A DNA stretch of 64,000 nt, taken from NCBI GenBank assembly GCA_014529385.2, contig CM043942.1, forward strand, positions 19,479,991-19,543,990. Reading direction: 5' to 3'. The stretch comes from Adiantum capillus-veneris (taxonomy: Eukaryota > Streptophyta > Polypodiopsida > Polypodiales > Pteridaceae). Below, piece after piece: positions 18,616-29,489 of the stretch. Positions within the stretch are counted from its first letter, which is position 1. Each line of letters starts with the position of its first letter. Made by a program: the position numbers and the translations under genes. The notes beneath the pieces were generated by a model. That model did not search any database and was not told where the DNA came from. It saw nothing but the letters and a program-made list of their open reading frames with translations.

Positions 18616-20325
18616 TTCCACCCATTTCCATACTATGATTGCATGGCTTATTTTTTAATTTGGCTTTGGTTTGCCTTCCCAAAAGTCCTCTGTCAATTTG
18701 TGCAAATCCCTCTTTTGATTTGATTGGTACATTTTTTCTAGTGGTTTTTGTGCACTTGTGGCCATACAAGACTATTCATGTACTGATAAGGAGCATACCA
18801 TTGTGAAACTTAGTGAGGTTAGAAGCTCCCAGGTGGCTGTAGTAGGCATAAATGCGGCAGAGGACTCTAGGTCAAAAAATCTCTCTCTGTGTCTCTCTCT
18901 AAAGGTGTCAAGCTGTAATGAGCTCAATTTTTCCCATTTTGCCTATATATGCCCGACTTACACGAAGTGCAATTTGCATACTTACCTTAGTTGGCCACAT
19001 TTTCCTTGTCATATCACCTGTGACTCAGACAATTTCTTGTTTGGACTTCTGATTGTCATTTGCTCCCAATTTTGCCGATTTGAAGTTTGTCAAAAAATTG
19101 ATTTGTGTCAAATCACTCCATATTTGTCATGCTCAATGCTCTTGTTTTGTAGGTTTGGTGTTTGCTTTGAGAACTTGATTCCAGATTTCCTGGCTCTGCT
19201 TATTGATTCTTTATCAATATTAGGTTAAAAAGGAAGGAAAATTACTAAAAAATTAGCCAATTTTTTCCAAAATTATTTGTCACTCATATGTGCATACTCT
19301 CACTCCGAGTATCTCTTTCGTTAAAAAAAATTGATATGGCTCAATACTTTGCCACATAAGAGTAGAAATCTGCTAAAAGTGGTCAAAAAACAAAAGCTAA
19401 AAGCATCAAACACACTTCATACATTGTACACATAATCTCTCAATTATCGAAGCCTATCATCTTGCAATGTGCTGCATTGGCTATTGTATCCACTGTTGTT
19501 ACTCCCCCCTTCCCATTTTGAATTGCCCCGGATGAAGGTCTAAGTGAGGTTCATGGGAAAAAACATTATGTCTATGCATGGCCGTGTAAGATGGCTCTAT
19601 CATGCTTAGAGAAGAGATGCATTGGGTAACACATTGCAGTGCAAGAGGTGGGTCCTGAACCAATTGTTCAATGGTTTTCGGTGGCAAGGTATCCTCCTAT
19701 GCTCATTTTTCAGATAGAAGTTTTTGAAGCACAAATGCCCTTTCTTTGATGGTTGGTTGTGTAATTGGCCGTTGTTTGGCCAGGAGATGATTGGTTTGCC
19801 TTTTAGGAATCCATTTGAGGGTTGTTTCCGAAGGTTGCGTCATAATCCGGTTGTTTATGAGTTTTTGTCCCCATTCCCATATGGATGTTGTTGATTTCCT
19901 TGGTAGCTCCATTTAAGATTTTGGCACCCATTTGCAGTTGGTGAAGCCTATTGTAGGTTAAATTGGTTGATTTGGTTGGTAAATATTGAGTGTCATTAAC
20001 TCATCTATTAACCCTTTCATATTACCCATGATATGATACCAGCATAGCCTGGATGTTTTCATCTTTGTGTTGTTTTGATATGCTCTTTTGTGTTCCTTCT
20101 TTGTGTGTGAGTGCAAGAGAGAAAGAGTGGGGATTCTTTGATTGCACTTCCTTCCACACCCTAGACTTCATGGAATCTAGGGTATAACTCCTTCATATAG
20201 TTTTTGAAGTTCTCTCACAAACTCTCACAACCAAAATCTTAGTGCTTTCTTGGCAATACCACAAACTTCTTGACATATTTTTGGTGAACCCAACGCAAAT
20301 CTTCCAGGGTGAGAGTTTGTGGGTA

Positions 20326-20735
20326 ACCATGGGTGATTATGTGGAGCAACATGGTATGCATTTTGACCCAGCAACAATGCAAATGTTTCAAGCATTTGCA
20401 ACGTTCATGCAGCAACAACATGCCATTGAAAGAAGGGAGATTTTAGCAACCAAATCCATACAAGCGATCGTCAACAGAATGGATCAATTCAATGGCAAAG
20501 ATCTAACCAAGTACTTGCACGAGTATGTGAAGGAGATGGAGCTGCATCGCGTATCTGAAGGTGAGATGATTCAAAGCTTTGAGCTAGTTTTTGCTCCAAA
20601 AATTAGGGAACATGTTAGGGCAATTAAAGATGGGCATGGGAGAAACTGGAAGAACTCAAAGTAGCATTAAAGGAGGAATATTTCATGGAGGACTCTGAGA
20701 GAGTGATCAAAAGGACATTCTTAGAATGGGTAGTC
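20326..20735 (+). pseudogene. E3 gypsy element: 5' part of gag
   Basis: Starts MGDYVEQHGMHFDP and runs through MFQAFATFMQQQHAIERR and MDQFNGKDLTKYLHEY, a gag N-terminus. A one-base shift near 20636 moves the capsid tail into another frame (WEKLEELKVALKEEYF, then RTFLEWV). It is then broken off: at about 20735 the sequence changes to E2-type RNase H. The matching zinc-knuckle part of gag resumes at about 22145. Confidence 0.65.
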
Positions 20736-21240
20736 AAGCCAAATGGATCCATCAAAGTTAGAGGTAATAAAAGGATGTCCTAAACCAAAGAATCTTCATG
20801 AGTTAAGAAGCTTTATAGGTATGTGCGCATACTATCGACGCTTCATATTCTCACTAATAGCAGGACCATTACATGACCTAACAAAGAAAAACGTTAGGTA
20901 CACATGGTCTGCCAAGGAGAACAATGCTTTCGAAAACCTTAAAGAAAAACTTATCTCTCAACCATTGCTTACACTACCGGATCTCTCAAAGCCATTTGAG
21001 GTCCAATGTGATGCTTGTGGTGATTGCCTTGGAGCTGTTTTGCTTCAAGAAGGGCACGCCATAGGCCATGAAAGTCGAAGGCTCGACCCTGTTGAGCAAG
21101 CTCTAGGCATATATGAAAAGGAACTCCATGCAGTTCTACATGCCTTAGACTCATGGAAGCACTATTTATTGGGGACTCCTTATATTCTGCAAACGGATCA
21201 CCAAAGTCTTAAGTACTTCATGACGCTGGAGAGGGGGAAT
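20736..21240 (+). pseudogene. E2-type RT tail and RNase H fragment
   Basis: MDPSKLEVIKGCPKPKNLHE begins the RT tail, followed by RSFIGMCAYYRRFI and the RNase H segment: PFEVQCDACGDCLGAVLLQE (first catalytic Asp), YEKELHAVLHALDSWKHYL (Glu) and LQTDHQSLKYFM (second Asp). It is typical of chromovirus-like pol and fits as the continuation of RT at 15253. It ends abruptly before the integrase. Confidence 0.75.
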
Positions 21241-22144
21241 GGGGGAACACGCCCGGCACAAACACAAGGGCCTCTCTATAGATCAAGGTACCCGCAGCAC
21301 CCCTATCCTCTCATAAAACACCTTCAAAGAAATAGTTTACACTAGTAGACCACCGCCTGCTCAATTTTCATTCGTCACACACTCCACAAACCACCACACA
21401 AGGCACACCTACTACCATTGCCTGTCTCCATCCTTACACACGCACACAAACACTCAATCTCACTCTCTCACTCAAAACACCGTCGATCCGGGGGGGCACA
21501 CACTTCCACACAACCGGCAGTGAGAGGAACCAGGAAAGCAGGAGACAGAGAACGGGGGAAGGGGAAACAACACACGGGAGGTCACTGTGGCTTGATTGCA
21601 CTGCCATCACCATGGCCATTTTCAAGCAAAAGCTACAAAGGGGCTAGCTTGCTAGAGAACACCACTTTGCAGGCTTTAAACGGCACTCCAAAGGCCAGGA
21701 AAAAAAGCCCCTAATTTGGTCCATTTTTTCCTTTTATAGGGAGGGGGTCTTCAATTTGGGAAGTTGCCCTTTAATTGGTCCATATGGCACCCATTTTTTG
21801 TATCTTTTAGGAGGGGGGGCACCACCTTGCTCCATCTGCTCTCTTTTTCTCTTTTGCACTTGGGGGGGGGTCAATAGCGACGTCGCTATTGCCCCTTGGC
21901 TTTTTATCTTTTTATTTTTACCCTTAATTATCTTACCCCTTTGTGGCCTCAACCTTGCACTGCCCTATATGCTTGACTTTGACTCTCTCTCTTTCTATCC
22001 AACTCCTCCTTGGCTCCCTTTTGGCTTTGGCCTTCACTTCTTCCCTTAGCTTTGGTTTGTCCGGCCTCTACTGCCTCTTTCGCTCCTTGCTTTGCCCGGA
22101 CGGCCTTTGCAATGGCCTCTTTGCCCTTAGCTTTGCTCATTTGG
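21241..22144. other. Unassigned insert inside E3 gag
   Basis: No recognisable coding frame. Contains CA-rich, G-run and C/T-rich stretches, including G-runs at 21813-21819 and 21861-21870. It lies between the RNase H fragment and the resumption of E3 gag; its origin is unclear and could be LTR sequence of another element. Confidence 0.4.
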
Positions 22145-23217
22145 AGAAAAAGGCCAACCATCAGGGCCACTTCCTAGGCAAAGACAACAGCCCAAGGAAG
22201 GGTTTGCTAATAGATGTATTTGGTGTTATAGTACAGACCATGTAAGAAGGGATTGTGATAGTTTTAGTGATGCTTTGACAAAAGATGATGTCATTTTGAA
22301 GGATGGTAAAATCCACTTAAGAGAGACAGATCTACCCTTGAGAACTAACTTTGGGAAGGGGGGAATGAAAATCCTAGTTGAAGATATGGCAACAAACCAT
22401 GCCACCTCTTCAATTGAGGCAGCTACGTATGGAGTAAAAGTTGAGCATCTTTGTGATGAAGAGGTGATTGATCATCATGGTCAACCTTGGCCAAATGTCA
22501 TGGAATTAGCTAAAAAGGGAAAGCTTACAAAAGAGATTCTACATGAATTAGGTGATTGCATACGTCTAGAAATAGGGTGGAGTGATCCAGTGGATTCAAT
22601 TTCTATTCATGCCTACCTTACAAACTGTCAAATCCATAATTCCATTTTAGAAGAAAAGCGTAGGCATGAAAATGGTGATGAATGGTCTTCAAGAAGAGCT
22701 ACAAGAAGTGGAGAGAGGAATGATGCAGCACCTTTGCAAGCACCCCAACACTGGAGACACCTTCACCAAAAGTGACCATGGAGGAATCTATAACATGGAA
22801 GAAAAAGGGTTCAACAAAAGGTAAGTCAAAAGGACCAGCTTACAAACTACAATCTGACATTGAGCTTCCTACAACTTGAAGAAAGCTCTAGAGGAGAGGA
22901 TTTTGAATAGCAATGTTGAGTTTACTTTGGGGGAGGTGCTTGACATAGCCAAGCGTGAATTCCATGAAGAAATTATTGACATCATGAAGAGAAAGAAGCA
23001 AACACTTGGAGAGTCTATTCGCCCACAAGTTGAAGGCGATACTGTGAAGACACAAGGAGTACAGGTGTGTGCTAAAGAAGGTGATGAAGCTATGGTGGGA
23101 TGCTACCAGTTTTCTTGGAATGTAAGGCAAGTGAAATTTGTTGATGATGGGGAAGAATCTCAAAGTATTCCTAGGAGCCACTATCCTAGAAGCCATTGGG
23201 CACGGGCTACAACATAG
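22145..23217 (+). pseudogene. E3 gag C-terminus: zinc knuckle and pre-protease
   Basis: A CCHC knuckle, CIWCYSTDHVRRDC, at about 22215-22256 is followed by DDVILKDGKIHLRETDLPLR, then 22876-23217 with FTLGEVLDIAKREFHEEIID, a segment that precedes the protease in several plant gypsy elements. A TGA at 22773-22775 and other breaks show it is not functional. It belongs with the gag start at 20326; about 1.4 kb of other DNA separates them. Confidence 0.65.
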
Positions 23218-24190
23218 ACATTGGTCAAGGTAGATGATCTTGAAGAACCATTTTTTGCCTTAATTCACCGTGGTTTGAAATAAATATAATGTCAAAAAGT
23301 ATTTACAACAAATATAAATGGCCAATGGACACATAACATGGTTGGATGGTGCGAGTGGAAAACAATTCATCAGGTGAATTGTATGCAACATGTCCAAGTG
23401 TAAATGTGACAATAGGTGATGTAAAGGTCTAACAAAACTTCTTTATATAGGACACATATTCATATCATCTTATCCTAGGACAACCCTAAATTGTGGGAGT
23501 TTGAATGGAATGAAGGTAATGGATGATGGTTCTGCTTATGCCAGGATACAAAGCAAAGATGATAAACGTGTTGTTCAATTTCTCATAGTTGTGTAAACCA
23601 TGAAAGAAATTGTGATGACAACCTCAAAGATCATCCTCTACCAAAGGTGACCAAAGAGTTTCATGATCATAGGGAAATGTTGGGTTCTGGCCAAAAACCA
23701 TTGTAAAGCGGGATTGCAGTGGTACAGAAAGAAAAACAGTCTTCCCGGATACAAAAATAGGTGAAACTTTCTCAATAGGCTCCTTGGTAATAAGGAATGG
23801 ATCAATATGTTTTACAAAACTTGAAGATTTGAAGAGATGTGAGAGGCAATATGTACATAATGTACAAATAGGCATGAAAGAGAGTGGGTTGCTAGAGCCT
23901 ATTGAAAATGTTTTGGGTTTGTGTGAACAAGTTTTTTTTGTAGATACTATGGGTGGGCTTGATGCTATAATGGAATCTAGTTTGCATCTTGAAAATCAAG
24001 TTGTGGAAGTATGCTCTATGGAAATGTATCAAGTAATAGAAGCCTTTAAAGAAAACCAATGTTTTAAGAAAACAGTTGGCCCAGAAGTCCATGTTGAAAC
24101 TAAATACAAGAGTGTAGCAAAGAAGGTGAAACCAGTTGCTTCACCCTTACCACCCAACAATAGGGAAAAGATTGAGCAGCCTTCTTTGTA
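23218..24190 (+). pseudogene. E3 protease remnant and spacer
   Basis: Around 23495-23560 a frame reads GSLNGMKVMDDGSAYARIQS, resembling a retropepsin active site with DDGS, but the surrounding frame is broken. From 23784 an open frame (about 135 codons) precedes RT, with no recognised domain. Assignment rests on position between gag and RT. Confidence 0.45.
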
Positions 24191-24197
24191 ACCAAGT

Positions 24198-24971
24198 TTG
24201 AGGAATCCTAAAAATATTGGGCATACTTTCACAAAGGAGTCTTTTCAAGAGTTGCAGATTGGTTACAAGGAGTTTCTAACACAGGAGGAGACAAAGTGCT
24301 TCAAAGAAATACTTTCAAAGCATGGTAAGGCTTTTGCATTTGAGCCACATGAGATAGGATGCATTGATACTTTTATTGTAGCTCCTATGGTAATTTTTAC
24401 AATACCTCATGTGCCTTGGAATTTGTGGCCTATTCCGGTTCCAAACGCTCATTTGCTCAAGTTAGTAGAGCTATTAAATGAAAAGATCAAAATGGGGATT
24501 TTGGAGCCTTCTTGTGCTCCATACTCAAAAAGGTGGTTCACAGTTCCAAAGAAGAATGATACTCTACACTTCATCCAAGATATGAAACCACTGAACAAGG
24601 TGAAAATTAGAAATGTAGGTACAGATCCAATTGTGGATGCGTTTGCAGAGGCGTTTGCAAGGAGGAAAATCTACTCGATGGGGGATCTCTACTCAAGGTA
24701 TGATCAATTGCATCTTGCAATTGAAAGCAGAGACTTGACAACCATGAGGACACCTTTGGGTTTGGTAAGAATGTGTACCTTGCCACAGGGAGCAACCAAA
24801 TCGGTTGCACATATGATAAATGGGATGAATACGGTCTTACGTGACTTTATTCCTCAAATCACAATGCCTTTCATTGATGATTTTCCTATCAAAGGATGTG
24901 AAGAAGGTGGGAAAGATGAAGCTTTGGAAATTAGGGGGTGCCGCAAGTTTGTGAAAAAATCACATAAATGA
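24198..24971 (+). pseudogene. E3 reverse transcriptase
   Basis: RT motifs: WFTVPKKNDTLHFIQDMKPL, YSMGDLYSRYDQLHLAI (catalytic Asp), RMCTLPQGATKSVAHM and MPFIDDFPIKG (FIDD). The primer-grip region reads LPQGATKS where most gypsy RTs have MPFGLTNA, so this is a different lineage from the other elements here. The frame ends in TGA at 24969-24971 before the thumb; the next part is at 25001 in another frame. Confidence 0.75.
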
Positions 24972-25000
24972 TCATGATAAAAAAAATTTAGGTTGGAGAA

Positions 25001-25866
25001 GTGAATCTTACTTTGTCAGGGAAAAATTCTATGTTTGGTGTCAATGAAGTGCTCATTGTGGGGCACATGTGCGGGCCATATGGTAGGAAACCTTGTCCAA
25101 CAAAGGTAAATTTCATCCAAAGAATGAAAGAATCATGCACTAGCATCACTGAGGTTAGAAGGTTTCTGGGAGCATGTGTCTTTTATGGTATTTGGATTCC
25201 AAATTATGCACATGTAGATGATCCTCTTTATCATTTGCTTAGAAAGAATCAAAAGTTTAGATGGATAGAAGCACATGTAAAAGCCATGAAAAAGCTAAAG
25301 GATTTGCTCCAATCAGCACCAACTTTAAGAAAGGTAGACTATGAGTGTAAAAGGCCAGTAATTGTGATAGTAAACACCAGTCCTATAGGAATTGGATGGG
25401 CAATAGGGAAAGATGATGATGAAGGACACAGGTATGTGGTGAGATTTGGAGCAAAGGTACTGAGTGCTCGCCAAAGAAACTGTCCACATATAAAGAGAGA
25501 GTTATGGGGTATGGTTACAACTTTGAAAAATGGAAAAGAGTACCTAATTGGTGCATGTGTGGTTGTAGAAACAGATTTTCTACCACTTCTTGGGATCCTT
25601 ACAAGCTGCTCACGCTAGACATTTCTATGTTGCGATGGATTGTCTACATTAAGTCCTTAAATCCCAAGTTTAAGCACATTATAGGTAAAGACAATACAGT
25701 GGTAGATATGCTATCAAGGGTAAGGCATGAAGATGAGTCACGGATGATTGATGAGGGAGATGATGTAGACACAAAGTCCTATTCTATCTCTCATGTCAAA
25801 GGTAACAATGTCTACATGACGAATTCACTTGAATTGTTCTTGAAAGAGCTTTATGAAGGTGATTGA
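25001..25866 (+). pseudogene. E3 RNase H region
   Basis: Contains TSITEVRRFLGACVFYGIWI (RT tail), KFRWIEAHVKAMKKLKDLL, PVIVIVNTSPIGIGWAIG and ARQRNCPHIKRELWGM, then after a frame change near 25600 ISMLRWIVYIKSLNPKFKHI and DNTVVDMLSRV, the end of RNase H. The usual first catalytic Asp position reads VNTSP, i.e. Asn, so the enzyme would be inactive. Confidence 0.7.
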
Positions 25867-25899
25867 CTTCTTATTGGAAGCTACTTGAGTACTCTAGCA

Positions 25900-26790
25900 A
25901 AACAGGATGACTAGTCTGAACAAGAATTTAGGAGGATACGCAGGAAATCGTATGGGTACTTTTTGAGGGATGGTTACTTGTGGAAGCATCCTAAACAAAA
26001 GGGTGCTACACCACAAAGGGTTATATGTAAAAAAGAGACTCAAGTAAAGCTCATGCAAGAGTTCATGAGAGTCTATGGGTTGGACACAGGGGTGTGTGGG
26101 CAATTTTCTCCAAGTTGAAAGAAAAATACTGGTGGAAGGGTGTGTATAAAGATGATCTCAATTTGTAGAGTCATGTGTAACTTGTCAAATGTATTCAAGT
26201 GTCCAACATCGTGATGGATTTCACCCTACATATCCACTAGCCATGCACTATAAATGGGTTGTGCATCTACTCACGATGCCTTTAGGACTCTAGCAGATGA
26301 GATACTTAGTTCTTGCATGAGAGGACCTAACTAACCAGGTTGAAGGGTGAGCATTAAGAGCTAAAACCACAAAAGCTGTATGCAAATTCCTTATTGATGA
26401 GGTGATTTGTTGTTATGGTTGTGTGGGAAAGATCACCGCAAACAGAGGTGAGCTAGATGTCGAGGAAGCAAGGGAATTCTTTTCCAGATTAGGAATCAAG
26501 CTTTCTCTTACTATAGCTTACAACCCTGAAGGCAATGGAAAGAGTGAAAGAGGGTATCCTCCTTTCATCAAAGCTTTGGCCAAGGCTTGTGAAGGAAGAG
26601 TTGGTGAGTGGCCAAAATTGTTGCTATATGCTTTATGGGCTGATTGTACAACACATAGCTCAGTAACTCGATATATGCGTGCGGAGCTAATGTATGGTCA
26701 AAAGCCAGTGATTCCGATTGAAGATACAATTCCCACATGGAATGTACTACCTTGGAAAGAGGGGCTTAGCAGGGAAGGTCTCCTTGCATT
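25900..26790 (+). pseudogene. E3 integrase, decayed
   Basis: A zinc-binding region is recognisable but frame-broken (YFLRDGYLWKHP, ESCVTCQMYSSVQ). The core at 26402-26790 has KITANRGELDVEEAREFFS, where the second catalytic Asp of a typical TDRGE reads Asn, and NPEGNGKSERGYPPF with the Glu kept. The first-Asp region (VVHLLTMPLG) also lacks its Asp. It joins E4 sequence near 26795. Confidence 0.65.
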
Positions 26791-26794
26791 GATA

Positions 26795-26925
26795 TTTGGA
26801 AAATTTTTGTATGCCTCTTACTCATTTGACAACAAGGAATGTGACATTTGTTTGGGATGAACCTCAAGACAGATCAATTCAGATGTTGAAGAAAATGTTG
26901 TCAGTGGCAGAAGAGATGACGCTTC
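26795..26925 (+). repeat. Extra copy of an E4 RNase H-start segment
   Basis: Near-duplicate of 27930-28045: both read through NVTFVWDEPQDRS or NVPFVWDEPQDRS and LKKMLS or LKNMLS. This copy marks the join between E3 and E4. Confidence 0.7.
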
Positions 26926-27274
26926 AATCAGAGTCCCGAGCGCAAAGTTATGGTAGGCTGAAGTGGGTGACTACAACAAGAGCAATGAATCCGATGTTTT
27001 ATTCCATTTTAGGGACTCATAGTTTGAGGACCCAAAAAGGTCAAAAGTTCAAGTGAGTGTACGAAGATGCCTGTCCCATTCCCTGCATGGTGACCCATTG
27101 AGTTAGCTGTGAAAACCGGCTAAAAACTAGAGTCTCAACAAAAGAGGTTTTTTTTTCTTTATTTTGTAAGTTTTCTAGTGGGCCCCGCCTAATGGGAAAC
27201 TCTTGGCATTTTGGTGGCCTTTGTCGGTGGTTCTAATATGCCTGACTGGGCGGTGTTCACATGGGGAAGATGTT
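26926..27274. other. Junction spacer, no gene seen
   Basis: No coding frame with recognisable motifs. A T-run and GGGCCC occur near 27148-27186. Confidence 0.4.
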
Positions 27275-28225
27275 GGTTTATCAAACCAATCCATGAAGCT
27301 ACATGGTTGTCACCAATCATTGTGGTACCTAGTAAACATGGAAAGACAAAGTTTGTGTTGACTATAGAAAGTTGAATGCAGCTACTATTACAGATCCATT
27401 CCCAATGCCATTTTGTGATGCAATATTGGATGTGGTAGAAGGGAAAGAAATGTATAGCTTTTTGGATGTTTTTTCAGGGTACATTCAAATCAATGTGGTT
27501 GAGGAGGATCAACACAAAACAGCTTTTATCACAGAATGGAGAGCTTTGGCATCTACAGTGATCAATTTTGGACTAAAAAATGGACCACCATCATTTAATT
27601 TTACAACATACAAAACATTTGAACATTAGCTGTGATATTTTATGAGAGTCTTTGTGGATGATTTTGCAGTATTTGGAAAGAAGGATTTGCACCTACATCA
27701 TTTGAAGTTGTGTTTTGAAAGGTGTAGACAATTCAAAATGTGTCTTAATCCTTTCAAGGGTGTAATTTCTATTAGAAGTGGAGTTCTTCTTGGTCATGTG
27801 GTTTCTAAAGAAGGAATTTCCATTGATGAGAAGAAGATTGAAGTTATAAAACTAGCAAAAGCTCCAGAGAATGTATAGGAAGTAAGCAGGTTTGTTGGTC
27901 AGTTCAAATGGCATGCTAGACATGTCAAATATTTGGCAAATGTTTGTATGCCTCTTACACATTTGACAAAGAAGAATGTTCCCTTTGTTTGGGATGAACC
28001 TCAAGACAGGTCGTTTCAAATGTTGAAGAATATGTTGTCAAAGAAGGAAGTTGCTCTAAAAATTAGACCATTTTTTGTGATAGCAAGGGCATTATACAGA
28101 AAAGGGATTGATCAAGTAATTAGAGGGTGTGTTTTAGATTTTGAACAGAAAGCTGTCTTGCAAGAAGCTCATTCAGGAATAGCAGGAGGAAATTATTAGG
28201 TGATAGAATAGGGAAAAAGGTGTTG
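27275..28225 (+). pseudogene. E4 gypsy element: RT, RNase H start and integrase zinc module
   Basis: RT: DYRKLNAATITDPFPMPF, MYSFLDVFSGYIQINV (catalytic Asp), a degraded FGLKNGPPSFNF, then after stops VFVDDFAVFGKKDLHLHHLK (VDD) and GVLLGHVVSKEGISID. RT runs into VPFVWDEPQDRSFQMLKNML and, without most of RNase H, into RALYRKGIDQVIRGCV and LQEAHSGIAGG, an integrase zinc-binding start. Stops at 27627, 27876 and 28197 break it. As in E1, RT-side sequence is joined almost directly to the integrase zinc module. Confidence 0.7.
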
Positions 28226-28830
28226 CAAGCTAGATTGTGGTGGCCCACTATATTGAAGGATGCTCATGGGCATACCAAAACCAAGCTAATGGATAGGTTG
28301 AAAGCACAAAAAAGAATTTGCTTAGAATAATGAAGAAAATTATTCAAGACAACATGAAAGATTGGGATTTGAAGCTGGATTCACCATTATGGTCTTTTAG
28401 AACAGCTTTCAAGGTCACAACAGGTATGACTCCATTCAAATTGGTATATGTTCTTGAAGTTGTGGTGCCTATGCGATTTGTGGTTCCAAGCGTCAAAGTT
28501 AGTGCAGAGAAAATGAGTCCCAAGTTGTCAGTCAGGTACATGAGCATATATTTGATGCAACTAGAAGAGGACAGATTGATTAGCTCGTATATTACTTAAG
28601 TGATTCAGAGAAGGAGGAAAGCTTGGGTGAGAATGAATGTTAAGTTTAAAGTTTTCCAGGTTGGAGATTGGGTCATGTTGTACGATTCCAGATTAGGGGC
28701 ACATCCAGGTAAGTTGACTTTGAGATATATTGGTCCCTATCAAAGTGTCCAAGATTTGGGCCAGGGAACATTCGTTGTGGCTGATGTCTTTAGAACTAGA
28801 GTTGAAAGCCAGTTAATAGGTTCAGATTGA
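28226..28830 (+). pseudogene. E4 integrase C-terminal part
   Basis: The integrase core is internally deleted: text after WWPTILKDAHGHTKTK jumps to NQANGQVESTKKNLLRIM (catalytic Glu region). It then reads DWDLKLDSPLWSFRTAFK, GMTPFKLVYVLEVVVP and, after a TAA at 28597-28599, FKVFQVGDWVMLYDSRLGAH and LRYIGPYQ, the C-terminal DNA-binding region. The two catalytic Asp codons are absent. Confidence 0.7.
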
Positions 28831-28925
28831 AAAAGTTTCAGGGGAGACTACCTCATTTGGATTGGCCTCAAGCATGGTTGATTGAGCCAGAGGAAATTCC
28901 AAAGAGCAGCAATACTGGAAGCAGT

Positions 28926-29007
28926 GGTTCTCATCAAAGTATGGTGTAGGATATTGGCAAGAAGGAGGTTCTCATCAAAGTATGGTGTAGGATATTGGCA
29001 AGAAGAA
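28926..29007. repeat. 41-bp tandem duplication
   Basis: Two copies of a unit beginning GGTTCTCATCAAAGTATGGTG, nearly identical, at the 3' end of the E4 pol region. Confidence 0.9.
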
Positions 29008-29489
29008 GGTTGATCTCTATGGTCAAATCCAGGGGCAAGAGTTTGGAAGAGTACAAGATTCAGAGGTACCAAGTGCCTGCATCATTGCATTAGCCAGTCG
29101 GATTCTGTTTTTTTGGGATTTGTGCAGGTCAGATCTAGCTGGGTTGGAATTTTTAAAGAGGGAACTTTTTTAAAAATGTCTCTATTTATGGGAGGATTCT
29201 ACACTAAGTGGGATCATTGCAGTGCGGGGGCGATTAGATTTTTGTGTAAGTGGGGGTGTACTGTTCAAAGGGGTACACCATCAAATCTATCACCTTCGTC
29301 CTTCACGCATGTTTCCCTTGGAGCGTCTATCATGAAAGCCTATTATACACTTACCCTTAGCCATGGTGAAATGCAAGAATCCTAACACTATGCAATCCGA
29401 AGTTGAAGAAGATGAGCCTCCAAGGAGATGTGGTTAGTGTTGATATCAATAGTCTCGAGGAGGAGGAAGCCTTTGCAGATGAAGAAGCG

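Larger units (their letters stand above)
16261..20275. other. Long LTR/leader-like region with second palindrome family
   Basis: Four kilobases without a credible gene, AT-rich, lying just upstream of an E3 gag start at 20326 and so probably LTR plus leader of that or a nested element. It contains five copies of an 18-20 bp palindrome. A sequence TGGTGAACCCAACGC at 20282-20296 sits where a primer-binding site would be, shortly after a CA at 20274-20275, but I cannot name the matching tRNA. Confidence 0.4.
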
